This document shows positions 8,783 to 20,147 of a stretch of DNA of 64,000 bases, in pieces. The stretch's first letter is position 1. Each line of letters starts with the position of its first letter. The DNA lies in the NCBI GenBank assembly GCA_013398055.1, contig VZRS01000474.1, forward strand, positions 62,001 through 126,000, read 5' to 3'. A program made the position numbers and the translations under genes. This stretch comes from Ifrita kowaldi (lineage: Eukaryota; Chordata; Aves; Passeriformes; Cinclosomatidae). Under the pieces are notes generated by a model. It was not told the DNA's origin, did not search any database, and worked only from the letters and a program-made list of their open reading frames with translations.

Positions 8783-11700
8783 GTAATTGCCAGCCAGATT
8801 TCAGGAAATGCTTCCAAGGTCTGCTTTACGAAAGGGCCATCTGATTTTCTTGCAGCTTGCCTTCTGAAGGTTTGCTCTGCAGAGTAACAGAATCAAAGAC
8901 AAAAATCTCTGTGGGAAAGAACACTTATTTCAAAGATAAAAGGGAAAACATGTCTGTTGTCTTGAAGCAAAACTTTCACCTGATGTTTTGCTTTGGTATT
9001 TTTATTTTCTCATTATACAATGCACATCTTACCTGCTCAGTTTTTAATTTACCTGGTGTTTGCCATCCTACATACAGTGTCAATATTTTTACATACATAT
9101 ACAAAAATACATGTATTTTTACACTGAGGTTTTACTTTTTTAGTACTTATGTGCTATTGCATAAAGCTTCAAAATAACTTCCAGAAATAGGAATGAAAGT
9201 TAAATTTAAAATGGATATGTTTATATTTTTGTTCTACATGACTTTTCAATAGAGAAAAAAGGTGAAATCATGCAGTTATTACTTTTGTGGCTTCACCAGT
9301 TTCAACTGCTTGGGTAGAAAAAGATGCTCATTACAATCTCTCAGCAGAGCAAATATTGAAATAGAAAATATTTTTTCCATGTCTTGTAGCATCTTGAAGA
9401 CTTAGAAAGGAAGAAATACATCCTGGGTTCATTTTTGCATCTTGTTTAGAGGGATTTTCTGGAGAGTAATGTGAATATTTTGATTACCTCAATGTTTTTT
9501 AGTATTATTGAGAGTTTTGGCTACAAACCGACTTGATCCATTGGTATAGTTAGTTAGAAATGAAACCCACATAAACATAAAAAATGCAATACATACTATT
9601 CATTTTACTTCTGAACACCCTGACATTCTGCTGCCTTCTCCCAAACTGCAAGGGCAAAGATCTTAATAAGGCAGCAGATTAAAATGGATAGAAGGAATAC
9701 ATATCAATTACTTAAAACATAGTGATTTTTCTGCAATGGATATTCTCAAATCATGCAACAAACATTTATGGAGAGCAGATGCTTCCAATTAAGTTAAAAT
9801 GACGAAGATTATGAACTTCTATGCTTCATGACACTGCTGGGATACAAAGAAAAAAGTCTTTATTGTTCCAATGGCTGATTGTAGAGTGGCACAGGAGGAC
9901 CTGGAGGGAAGAGTCTCCCTTTACAAATTAAATACTGATCACTTGTACAGCAGTTGTCTCTAGTGTAGGCAAAGAGTTTTTTGTAACTGGTCATTCTGTA
10001 CAAACTGGGATTTCTCAGTACCCTTCAGGAGATGATCTCAGCTTTCCTAGACTTAGCTGCATACAAGGGGATAGCGTGTTAAGTTGTCTGGAGAGAAGCT
10101 TGGTGTTGAACAGGCCTGAGCTGCAATGGATAAATGGTACAAAAGTCCGTAGAGTGGCCAGAAGCTTCTGCTAAAATTCTCATTGTGAAGGAAATGGTGA
10201 TACGGCCTGTGATACAGATGGGATCAACATCCTCTCACTGATACAGAAACAGCTGGTCCATAGCCAGTTAGCTTAGGAGAAGGCAAATGAGAGATCCCCA
10301 TTTAGTGTTTCATCTGTATTTACTCTGAGTTTAATAACAATTCCTGTGGAATCCTCTTAACTCCACAGCACCAAGTGTTTAGGACATTGACTGAAGCTGA
10401 TACTTAACAGACTACAGTACAAATGGTCTATGCATAATCTTATGTAAAGGTTTTTACCTGTGTTGTTTTCCTGGTTTCCTTGTTATAGAATGAATAGATG
10501 GTCTCTATGGTTTTGGGGTTAAAATAATCCAGAAGTGTTTTGGGTTGGTGTGAGAACTCATGGTAGCTGTGATTCTTTTTGCTGCCTCTGTATGCTTCAA
10601 AAGCTCCTGTTTCCTTCCCCATTTGCTGCACAATTTATGAAAGGTGTTGATGAAGTTTTTGGTTTTTTCTGTACTTAGTGGAATCTATATGAAAGTCAGA
10701 AATGCATTTTTATTAGAGGCCTAAATATATAGGAGAAAAGATTTCTTTGAAGGGAATCACATGAACTATGAATTCAGGCTGTAATCTGAAGCAAAAACAT
10801 TCTCAGGAAGCATCTTTGTAATAGAAGATAATGTTTCAATGCTAATCAGAAATGTGACAGAATTCTAATTGATACTCCTTTCATCTTTTTTTGGTTTTGA
10901 TTTTTTTTCCTCCTGCTTGGAATTCCAAAATATTTTATTTGAAAATTGTTATTGTCACTATGCTGTCCCAGTTTGCTTTACACTACTACTTTTCAACATT
11001 ACTTTATACTGTTGGTTGATTTTTAGTGTGGGAGACATATAAACTGAATGGAAGCATATAAAGTTTTATACACTTACTGAATAATTATCTGCTTAAATAT
11101 GTGATACATGAAAAACCCACAAAGCATGTGGAGGTATCCAGCCATTTATAAAGTTATTTTCCAATCTCCATAGTTCCTTGAAATTCTTTTCTATACCCTG
11201 AAACTCAGATTAAGTAGGAGGGGTGTCTCTGAGCATTGTTACTTTTGCTAGTTCTCATTTATCTTAAGAAAATTCCTTCCTTCCTTAGTTCTCTGGGCTC
11301 TCTGTACGTTACAGTAATTCAGAAGTCATCTTGGTTTTTACCTACCAAGACTCAGTATTCAAAAAATAGTTTGTGTGCTGTACTATGGGGCAGATATTTT
11401 GCTACTTTACTTGTATAAGTATCAAAGCTGCATCATTAAATCCCCATACCTTATTTAGAAAATTTTCCATAGGCCTTTTATAGCATTTTGTCTCCCACAC
11501 CAAGTTTCTTAAACAATTGAAAAAAGTTTCTTAAAAACAAAAAGTGAAGACATTCACAAATTTAATTTCATTTTGCTTTTGGCCTTGTTTTCTTATGTGC
11601 TTTGAAAACGAGGTCTTGATCATTTTCTGTTAAGGATCCCATGGGACTTTTTTCTGGATCATTAGCTCTGATGTTCTGGACAGATTCCAGTGTGGATAAT

Positions 11701-13061
11701 TACATTCTGCTCCCATCTCTGTCAGTTCTCCCTGAAGTTCCAGCTGGTTTTGGTATTCATGTTCACATCTGTCCTAAGCCACAGTGTCCATTTATAACAT
11801 GCTTCTTATATGATTTCTCCTCTTTAGTCTAGGGTTGTTTTATTTGCCAATAGTGAAACAAACCATGCCTTCCTCTCTTTGTTATAATACATTTTGGCAT
11901 GTATTATAGGTAGTTTAAGGTAAATCACATGTTGTCTTGAAAAATTACATTTGAAGGAAAAAAGCTTTTTTGATTTCAAAGGAATATTATACAAGAAATG
12001 CAAGCATGTGTTTATGATTTTTCTTTTATATTTTTTAACCTTGATTCAGTCACCTAAAATTTTGCTGCTTCTCTTGAAGACACAGTCCTCATCGATATTA
12101 TTCTTTTCTATAGCAGAGATTTTCAATACATTGTGAAAAACATACATGCCTGGATTTCTAACATTTATATTCATTCATGCTTGCATAATCACCTGCAAAC
12201 ATCCACATTGTTAATTGCACATGGGTAGTGCTGTGGGCAGCTATAGATGTTTATAATAAAATAACAATTCACCATTATGCAGAGACAAAATTGATTCGTA
12301 GTACATAATAAATCTCTGCCTTTTGTTATAGACTGGCGCTTGAATACGTTCAGCTTCACGTTCTCCATTTTGTACTAACTGGTAGGAAAAAGAAAATGTG
12401 AATCAGTGAACTTTCTAGGGCAGCAGCAGTTTTACTTTCCATGTTATCAGAGACCTGATGCATGCATAATCACTTAATGAGAAAATCAGGCACGGTGATT
12501 CTATCTGCTTCAGGATTTCTATCTGTAAAACATGAATAGTGGTGCTTTATAAGAAAGTGATATTTACTTCATATTCTTTCATATTCATTGTTTACCAGTT
12601 GCTCTGTATGAAACTCCTTTTGTTCATAAATACTTTTCTGTTTCATCTGCTAGCATAAAGTGTTTCTGACACATCTATACAGTATAAAAGTATGTACTGC
12701 TGCACTAAGTTCCAAGCATATTTCCAATGTGGTTAATGTTACAAACCCAGATGCCTAATTTTTGAGTGTAATGTCCTACATCTGCTTACACATCTGCTTT
12801 ATCTATTGGCTTTTGATCTTTAACTTGCTATTGCATTCGTATGATTTTGCAGTAGCAACCTGATAAACTCTACTGTGTGTTGATAGGTAATTGTCATAAA
12901 AAATGATAAATGTCTGCCCTCTGTCAAAATTGCCCTCTGTCAAGATTAATTCTGGGACTGGAGATGTCTAGACTGTATGGCTGCCATTGGACATTTTCAA
13001 AACGTTGGTGAAATGTTCTGTTTATGACATGGTATACTTTTTTTTTCCCTTTCCCCATAAG
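8783..13061. other. Intron-like DNA
   Basis: No CR1 or other recognised repeat. Open frames such as 8857-9177 (+) follow a fair acceptor (tgattttcttgcag at 8843-8856) but read as Phe/Tyr/Ile-rich low-complexity peptide without a donor. Two near-identical 16-base units (tgccctctgtcaaaat, tgccctctgtcaagat) stand next to each other near 12914-12945. Confidence 0.5.
12332..12381 (+). CDS. Possible small alternative exon (50 bp), plus strand
   Basis: The acceptor 'tctctgccttttgttatag' and donor ACTG|gtagga bracket 50 bases. One frame is open and reads 'LALEYVQLHVLHFVLT', a well-formed amphipathic helix. It ends with one base, and G+AC joins to the exon at 13062 as Asp ('..VLT-D-TEQLSGEMK'). Its start phase needs two bases from the exon before, which only works if the donor at 8783 is used instead of the stronger one at 8779. 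It may therefore be an alternative exon, belong after an exon I did not find, or be fortuitous. Confidence 0.25.
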
Positions 13062-13198
13062 ACACTGAACAGTTAAGTGGAGAAATGAAAGATGGCCTCA
13101 GGCACCTTGCTCAGACTTTGCAACTGTATTTGAAAACTGAGATCCAGGATGAGTCTCAATTGCCACCTGCAATTGACTTTTTTCAGATCTTCACAAAA
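13062..13198 (+). CDS. Candidate internal exon (137 bp), plus strand, helical protein segment
   Basis: A long pyrimidine tract (ttttttttccctttccccataag) leads to 13062, and a strong donor AAA|gtaagt follows at 13199. One frame is open throughout, 45 codons plus two leading bases, reading 'TEQLSGEMKDGLRHLAQTLQ', 'LYLKTEIQDESQLPPAIDFF' and 'QIFTK'. The Leu periodicity, charged helix faces and lack of low complexity make this the most protein-like segment in its region. The pattern resembles HEAT/ARM-type or other all-helical scaffold proteins, but that is only an impression and no specific family was recognised. It begins with two bases of a codon and ends on a codon boundary, compatible with 8721-8778 upstream and 18089-18121 downstream. 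Confidence 0.5.
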
Positions 13199-16100
13199 GT
13201 AAGTGTTAAAATCTGGTTGCTTGACAACTCATAAATTATCCTTTCCTCGTGTTCGCAATTTATTTCTGCGTGGGAGTTCAGTAGATACATTCAGAGTGTG
13301 ATATATGACGAAGTGAATTAAAACTATTTTTTTTTATTCAGTCAGTATTTAAGCAGAAGTATAACTTTTATATAATTGCAAAACTTCAGAATTAAAGCAG
13401 TAGCCAGGGGATATTCTTTCTCTTCTTTTTTTAAAATTATCATGTTAAAGTTGTTGGGTGAAAAAAAGCAGGGAAGTTCAAATATAATTGAGTCAATCAA
13501 CCTAAGTATTATTTTTACAGTAATAAAGAGCATATAACATCACTCTTCAGCCTAGAATTTTTCTGCAAAGTGAAATATATTTGCAGATACACTCCCATCC
13601 TATTTTGTCATTTAGTAGTATATGCTAATGTTTGTGGTAGTACTGTGTCCCACAAGCTGCTTTTTCCAGAGGCGTTGTGGATTATTTATTCTGAAAGACT
13701 ACACGTAAAGTATTAAAAGTTAGTTTCCACAGAATGTAAAATGTTTATTGTGTTACTGACAAAATATTGTTGGCTTTTAGTGTAGATATTTTATTACATT
13801 CAATTCAGGAAGCTAAATTCAAACAATGCTAGCAGAAATATTTTATATGAAGAGTACTCATAGTTTTAACTCCATTTAATTTTTTTTATTCCTAATTGAT
13901 TGATAAATTCTACCATAAGATTTATCTTAAGTTATTTATGTTTTGGTTGTTTTAGTAAGTGTATTCTTATGAAGTAAGCCAAACTATAACATTTCTTTTT
14001 CTTCTGATATAAATAAAAGAGCAAGCCTCTTCGGGAGAAATGAAATAAAAATGCTATAAATTATTTTTTTTTAAAACATTTTTTAAAAAATCTGTTTGCA
14101 CAGTTGTGGAACCTTCTTTTTTGCTGTGGACAGGAGTAGCAGCAATATAATCAACTGTGTTGTTTTTCTATATTTTTTTCTATTGGTGATTAGACTGCTG
14201 TGATGTAAAGCTGTAATTTTACCTGAAAAACCAGTCAGTCTGGAATAGACCCAGACAAAAGGTTGTATAGATAAAACCCTTTATGTAGTACCTTGTTTCC
14301 ACTCAAGCTGTTTTACTGTCTTTGTTGGCATGCTGGTTTGACCTGAACTTTGTCAGATGCATTTCACTTGAAACATGCAGGTTGTGTTACCAGGTGTTGA
14401 GACTTTGTGCAGCTGAAGATAAAACTGATTATCGGAAGATGATCACTGCCTACTCAGTTTGAACTGAGTTGTAGCTTGTGAGAAATCCTTTCTGAATGTT
14501 GTTGCCTTCTATGTAATAACAAGCTTAAGATGGAGACTGGCCATGGTGGCTTTACAGGAACAGTGTGATGATTACTACACACATTGGAACACTGGTGAAG
14601 AAAATACAGAAGGCTTTTAAATTTTTTATGTACGCACATGCACAAGCATGTGCACATATGTGCACCTTCTCTTCCCTCCCATGTATTTTACCAGGGTGGT
14701 GTAAGTGGCAATCAAAGGCAGAGTGAAAGCCAAGACTTCCCAGCTCTATATCTTGTTGACTGGAGAACTGGGAATGCTCCTGTTAATGACAACATTTGCC
14801 CCACTATAGCTTTGATATCACACAGATATTTTTAACTTGATGTATTCCTGTATGTTGACTGTGAATTTTTCCCCATCCTATTGAAAAGTACTGGGTTTTA
14901 AAGTTACTGTTCTTTGGTTTGGGTTATTTTTGTCCATTAAAGTAGGGCTCATTTCCTTGTTTTGCTCGTTCTATTTAGTCTGTGTGATAGTCTGCCCTGG
15001 GAAAATGGAGAGCAAATGACATAGACCTGTCATGTGTACACATACTTGATATCATTAATACTAGAAATAACTGGCAGAAAGGATAGCAGAATCTGACTGG
15101 ACAGGTGAGTGGTTGGGAGAAAAGAGCTGTCAACAGCCATGTGCTTTACATGAGTAAGATTAGTATCTCGTTCAGAGTTCAGTCAGGCACAACTGTCAAG
15201 CTTTTTGTAAGACCTTGTTGTCACTGTCTAATTTTCCATGTGGCATTTTACAGCCTTCCCAATTTGGTTGTCAAACGAGTGTGTTATGAAGTGTGATATT
15301 GTATTAAAATATTAATTTAGTATGCCCCCATCCCTAGTGAGGTAGCAGCAAACATTTTCTGCCATTCCCGTAGAATGTTTTTTGGAAGATAAGCTGGATG
15401 TCCATGCAATTTTTGTTTTTTTGGTTTAAGCTGAATAGGGGTGCTTATTCTCAGCAGGTAAAATTTAAGAGTTTGGAACTGTAAAGTCTCTGATAAGACT
15501 TTTGCAGTCTCTTCTCTGTAGTATAACTCTAAAGAAGACCAGCTGTGATGACTTCCCTGTGTGGTCATAGAATAAAGAAATACTACAGATACATGACTTC
15601 AAGATGTAATCTTGTTTTCCCAACTGCTTCCAACATTCCTTTCAAGTTCAGTAGGTGCTTATTCGAACATTGAACTTTTTTGGATCAGTTCTTTCATTGC
15701 ATGCCACTAAAAGATCCAGTCAAAGGTCGTTTTTTATTCTGTTTGATGCTGGATCCTCAAGAAGGAAAATAAACAGACTGTCAGACAAAAGAGAAAAATT
15801 ATCTTGCAGTGAGGTGACTAAATTCCAGATGGTTCTTGGAAAATCTCCAACCTGATTTAGGTCAAAAGAGCTTCTCAGAAGCTCTTTTAAACAGTCCTCC
15901 TTCTCTGCTGTCCATTGCTCTTGTCTTTGTGAAAATTAATTACAGTTTATTTCACTTGCTTGTGATGTTTAATAGGCAGAGAATCCCCCTGAGTGCACGT
16001 TTGTAGAAACTGCCCACTGAAAATCAAGACAATTTTGCCATTTCTTTCCATGGGAGCAGAATTTCACCCCAACGTATTTTTAGTTTGCATGAGACCTGTG

Positions 16101-18088
16101 GAAAATACCAGCTGTACTGGATGGGGAGATGTTTCAGAAGGGTTACGTACCTTTCTTTCTGAGAGTGTTGCTGTTGTCTATTAAGGAATAGACAATTTGC
16201 TTTTGTATCAGCTGTCCTTTGAGCCAGAGTTGAATTTTCTCATTTTTGTTATCTGATCACTTTTTGGAAGCTTCAGTTTATTTAACGTGGCATTTATCAA
16301 GGTTGTGACTGTTTTAAAATTCTGATCCTCAGTATTAAACAGAATTATCTGCAGCTAATTACATGGTAAGGCTTTAACTCCACTGAGACATTTTCTAATG
16401 TCAAGATAAATTTTTGACAGCGTGGTTTTATGGTTTAATGATGTTACCATAACCTTGAGATAAAATCAGTCCTTGCTTTTTATTCTTCAGCTTTTACTTA
16501 CATGTGTGAGGAGGTGGCCTGGAGTCCTTTGAGACATTTAATGAATGCAGGATAAAGAATTAAATTTTTTGTATACATTTATGGTTCTTTTTATACCAGC
16601 AGAAAGAACCATGTGAACCACTTTAAGACATTGAATAAACTCTGTACCTACCATGTTGGCTGTGAAACTGTGAGTGACTCTACTGACAGGAATCGAGCCT
16701 AAGATGACTTCTTACAGACAAAATGTAGACTTGGTATTTTACATAGAATTGCTACTACTCATACTGTGTCAAAATTGACTTTCTGAGCATTTTGAAATTG
16801 TTTGGAAATTTCTTCTCCAATTTATGAGAAATAAAAGAGGTTCTGATGTTTGGTAGAATGATAGCCATTTTAAAGATCTAATTTCAGGTCCTCGCATTTA
16901 TAAGAATAATAAGATATATTAATTATCTGTAAGATAAAATCCAGTGACAGTTAATAAACTGTTATAAGTAGACTTCTACAGCTGTTTAGTAATCTTAAAA
17001 CAGAATTTTATTGGAAAGAAGTTTTCTGAAGGATGTTTTGATGGAACTGTTGATAAACTTTTTGGCAAAGGATGCTGGATTGAAGATTTTAGGGAACCCC
17101 ATAGAGCAGAGATGATACTTAACTCCTGAAGTAAGAGTCTCTAATTTTTCTGTTGTGCAGAATTTCTCTTTCTGGACAGTATTTTAACCACATGTGGGGT
17201 GATAGGGGCTAGAAAAAGGATTTTTAGCATTCTGAATTTTTCAATCTTTCCTGCAGTTCAAATCTTGACACCTTTTTGTTATGAACAGATTCTGCTTTGA
17301 AAGTAGATGAGCTGCTTTCTTTTAGTTCACTGGAGAGGTTACACACCTGTATATGTGGGAGGTGAGTAGTCCTCTTTATGCAGGTGGTGGATATGCTGCT
17401 CACCACCCTCCTCTCAGGTGCTGTTCTACTCTTTCCTTTTCAGATCAGTTTAGAATTGACACAGATCAAAGAGTAAAAGCAGGTCTGAATGACTGTAGAG
17501 CTGTAAGTCTAGGATAGTACAAACAGAAGTATCTGTATGTATTAGAAATGTGTGCAGCTTTTATATGTCAGATTAATTTCTTTTCATCTCATTTTTTTGA
17601 GGTTTGTGAAATTGACATTAGAGTGAAGAAGAGATACAAGTTTGATGCTGTAGGCCAGTCTCTCTGCCCACAAAAAGTTTTAACCAAAAGACCAGTTGTC
17701 CATTTAGGCTGTTGGTGTAGTTGACTTTGTTTTTAACTTCAGAAGAAGTAAGAAGGTTCTATAAAGTGCAGAGGTACATCCCTCAAGAGGCAGTGTCCTA
17801 GTCTCTTTAAAATCCTTCGTTTATTTCTCCTATCAAAAATTAGATATATTTTACTTGTTCTTCTAACTTTCCTTTACTTACTTTTTATTCCACTCAATGC
17901 TTTGAAAGAATTTCTTTTCAACATAAAAGGTATTAGTACCAATTAAAAAGAAATCTCACTGTTAAAAGGGTTTTGGTATGTATCTGCATAGGCAGAAGAG
18001 AACTAGGAGCTGAGCAGTGTCACTTGGCCTTTGTAAAGTCTGAATACTAAATTATGGTAATTTATTTATATGTTGTTTTATCTGCAAG
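13199..18088. other. Intron-like DNA
   Basis: No recognised repeat family or gene. It contains a perfect 25-base palindrome-like hairpin at 15864-15888 and a splice-bounded open segment at 17444-17502 that does not fit the phase of its neighbours. Confidence 0.5.
15864..15888. repeat. Near-perfect palindrome, 12-base arms with one-base centre
   Basis: The arm aaaagagcttct (15864-15875), a single c, then agaagctctttt (15877-15888) form an uninterrupted inverted repeat. No poly-T terminator context or known motif was recognised; function unknown. Confidence 0.9.
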
Positions 18089-18121
18089 TTGAAGGAGATA
18101 CTAAATGATATGAGTGATAAA
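18089..18121 (+). CDS. Possible micro-exon (33 bp), plus strand
   Basis: The acceptor 'tatgttgttttatctgcaag' and strong donor AAA|gtaagt at 18122 enclose 33 bases. In phase 0, the phase left by the exon ending at 13198, it reads 'LKEILNDMSDK'. The join '..FFQIFTK-LKEILNDMSDK' is a plausible helix. The segment is so short that an open frame has little weight; the support is the pair of good splice sites and the matching phase. Confidence 0.25.
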
Positions 18122-19230
18122 GTAAGTTTGATCTTCACATTGCTCCTTCAGATCTTATAGGCATCAGAGAGCATGTATTCTCTGAGAAGACCTTGGAATA
18201 CAAGATACAGCTGCCTGGTCAAGATATTCTTCAGTAATGCCTTCAGTAGGTTACTCTTACTTAGGATTCACTGGTTAACATAGTAATTAATGTAATCAGG
18301 GAAATTAAAATTTATTTGTATCAAGAAAGTCAAAAGAATTATTAGGATAAAGTTATGAGCTGGTTAAGAGTTGTTAAAGACTTACAGGTGAACATTGCTT
18401 TCTGATGCTAGGCTTGCTAATCTAACTCTGAATGCACTTGTTCAGTTTCCCAGTGATTGGGAGGCTGTGAAGTTTTTTTCTTGGAGACGGGGAAAAAAAA
18501 GCAAGTGCATGTTTAATCCATCAATGTTCTTTGTGTAATTCAAAGCTAATGTACATTGCTACCCTGTCTCATGGTAAATTGAAGACCAGTACTGACACAT
18601 TAACTTTAGTCATGGCCCAGGAAATTATTTTGCAAAAACCTTTTTTATTTTGATAGTTCTTTTTTGTTATAAATGCCAAAGTCTTATAACTTCCAGGAAT
18701 TATTATACCTGAAACAACATTGGTTAAGCTTAGGTGCTCAGCATACATTTGTGTTCGTTAATCTTCTTGACTCTTCTTTTTGTTTTAGAGTTGTAGGAAT
18801 ATGTTCTTGGTCATCAAACTATATCAGAACTTTCTTCTCTGACTATTGCCATCTGTCTACTGCATGACATTTGTGATTATCTTTTTACCTACAGTGCTAT
18901 TGATGTAGTATTTCTGTTGATAAAGTTTTGTTTGGTGGGAATATGGACATGGTGTGTCCTCTCTCCTGTACTCTATGTGTGTGGTTTTAAGCTACTGAAA
19001 GCTTCACACTTACAGCTGTGAAGAAGTGAGTTGCAATCATCAGAAATACTGTGTTCAGTTATTGCCACTATAATTTCAGGAGAATTTTTCAGTACTCTCT
19101 TTCTGGTGTATTCTACAGGAACATAACAGAAGTTATTCTGATGGACCTTCATATTTGTACTGAGAAAACATGAATGATCACTTGCTTAACATGTATTGTT
19201 GATTCTGGGTTGCTGTCTTATCTAGTAAGA

Positions 19231-19304
19231 GGGTTTTTTTGTTTTGTGGTTTTGGGTTTTTTTTGTTTTTTGTTTTTTTGTTTTTTTGTTTTTTGTTTTT
19301 TTTA
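19231..19304. repeat. T-rich low-complexity tract with spaced G
   Basis: Runs of T separated by single or double G (gtttttttg, ttttgtggttttgggtttttt and similar) cover about 74 bases. It is a degenerate simple repeat of the kind seen at old poly-A tails on the opposite strand. No retrocopy was recognised next to it. Confidence 0.85.
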
Positions 19305-20121
19305 AATTTATTTTTGGTCCATATATGAGGACCCAGGTGGTCAGGTGCTTAATTACCATTACTTTGCCTAATTCTGCTCAGAGCATATCCACAAAACACA
19401 CTGTTTAAAAAGCCAGTGGTCTCTGATATGTGATATACATTAGTCTGTTTTCTGACACCCTTATGGAAGTGAACTGGAAGCAGTAATGATAAAAAGCTTT
19501 AGTGGTTGTATCAATTGGAATACATGCAAAAAAATGTGTGGGGTGAGGCACCTTTTATGTTTAGGAAAAGCCAGCATGAAGCAAGGCCATGGAAATGTTT
19601 AGTAAAGATCTGAGAAGTAAATGAAAACCATTTGCGTCCTCTATCAGCAATTTTAAAAGCCTCTAATTGAGGAGGATAAGCCTGATAACTGCTTGTAATG
19701 CTGTTGGCAGCAGAGTGTTCTATCCTTGTCTTTAGGATGACCTGCAGTGGGGTTGCTTAAAGCATTTTTTGTTTGTTTGTTTTGGCTGGGGCAGAGCTAG
19801 AATTTTGTGTGGAAGGATTATTAATCAGCTCTGAGACTTGTTCAACATGTTTTATAGATGAAAAGGCAAAAAGCTCTTTTCCTTCCAAAATGACATTGCA
19901 GTGGATTGATAGTCAGTTGAAAAATAACATGCTCTTGGAATATAGGATGGGGAACCATGTATTTGTGGTGCTACTGTTGAGTCGATATGTTCTGAGCTGC
20001 TTCAGAATCTCTCCGAAAATGAGTATAGCATCTGCCTAAGATACGCTGTAGAGCTAAATAGCTGTTGCAGTATAAGTAGCAATTGAGGATGCAACAAGTG
20101 CTGTCTCATGTAGGCATTTCA

Positions 20122-20147
20122 GTAGGTATCAATTAAATGATACCTAC
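20122..20147. repeat. Perfect inverted repeat, 10-base arms and 6-base loop
   Basis: gtaggtatca (20122-20131), loop attaaa, then tgatacctac (20138-20147). Outer bases atgtagg (about 20109) and cctacat (20145-20151) suggest a somewhat longer imperfect palindrome. It could be a remnant of a small inverted-repeat element, but no terminal repeats or target duplications were recognised. Confidence 0.85.

Noticed and set aside
17444..17502. Splice-bounded 59-base exon with a gtaagt donor
   Set aside because: The only open frame needs a start phase that does not match the exon ending at 13198, and the segment is too short to stand alone.
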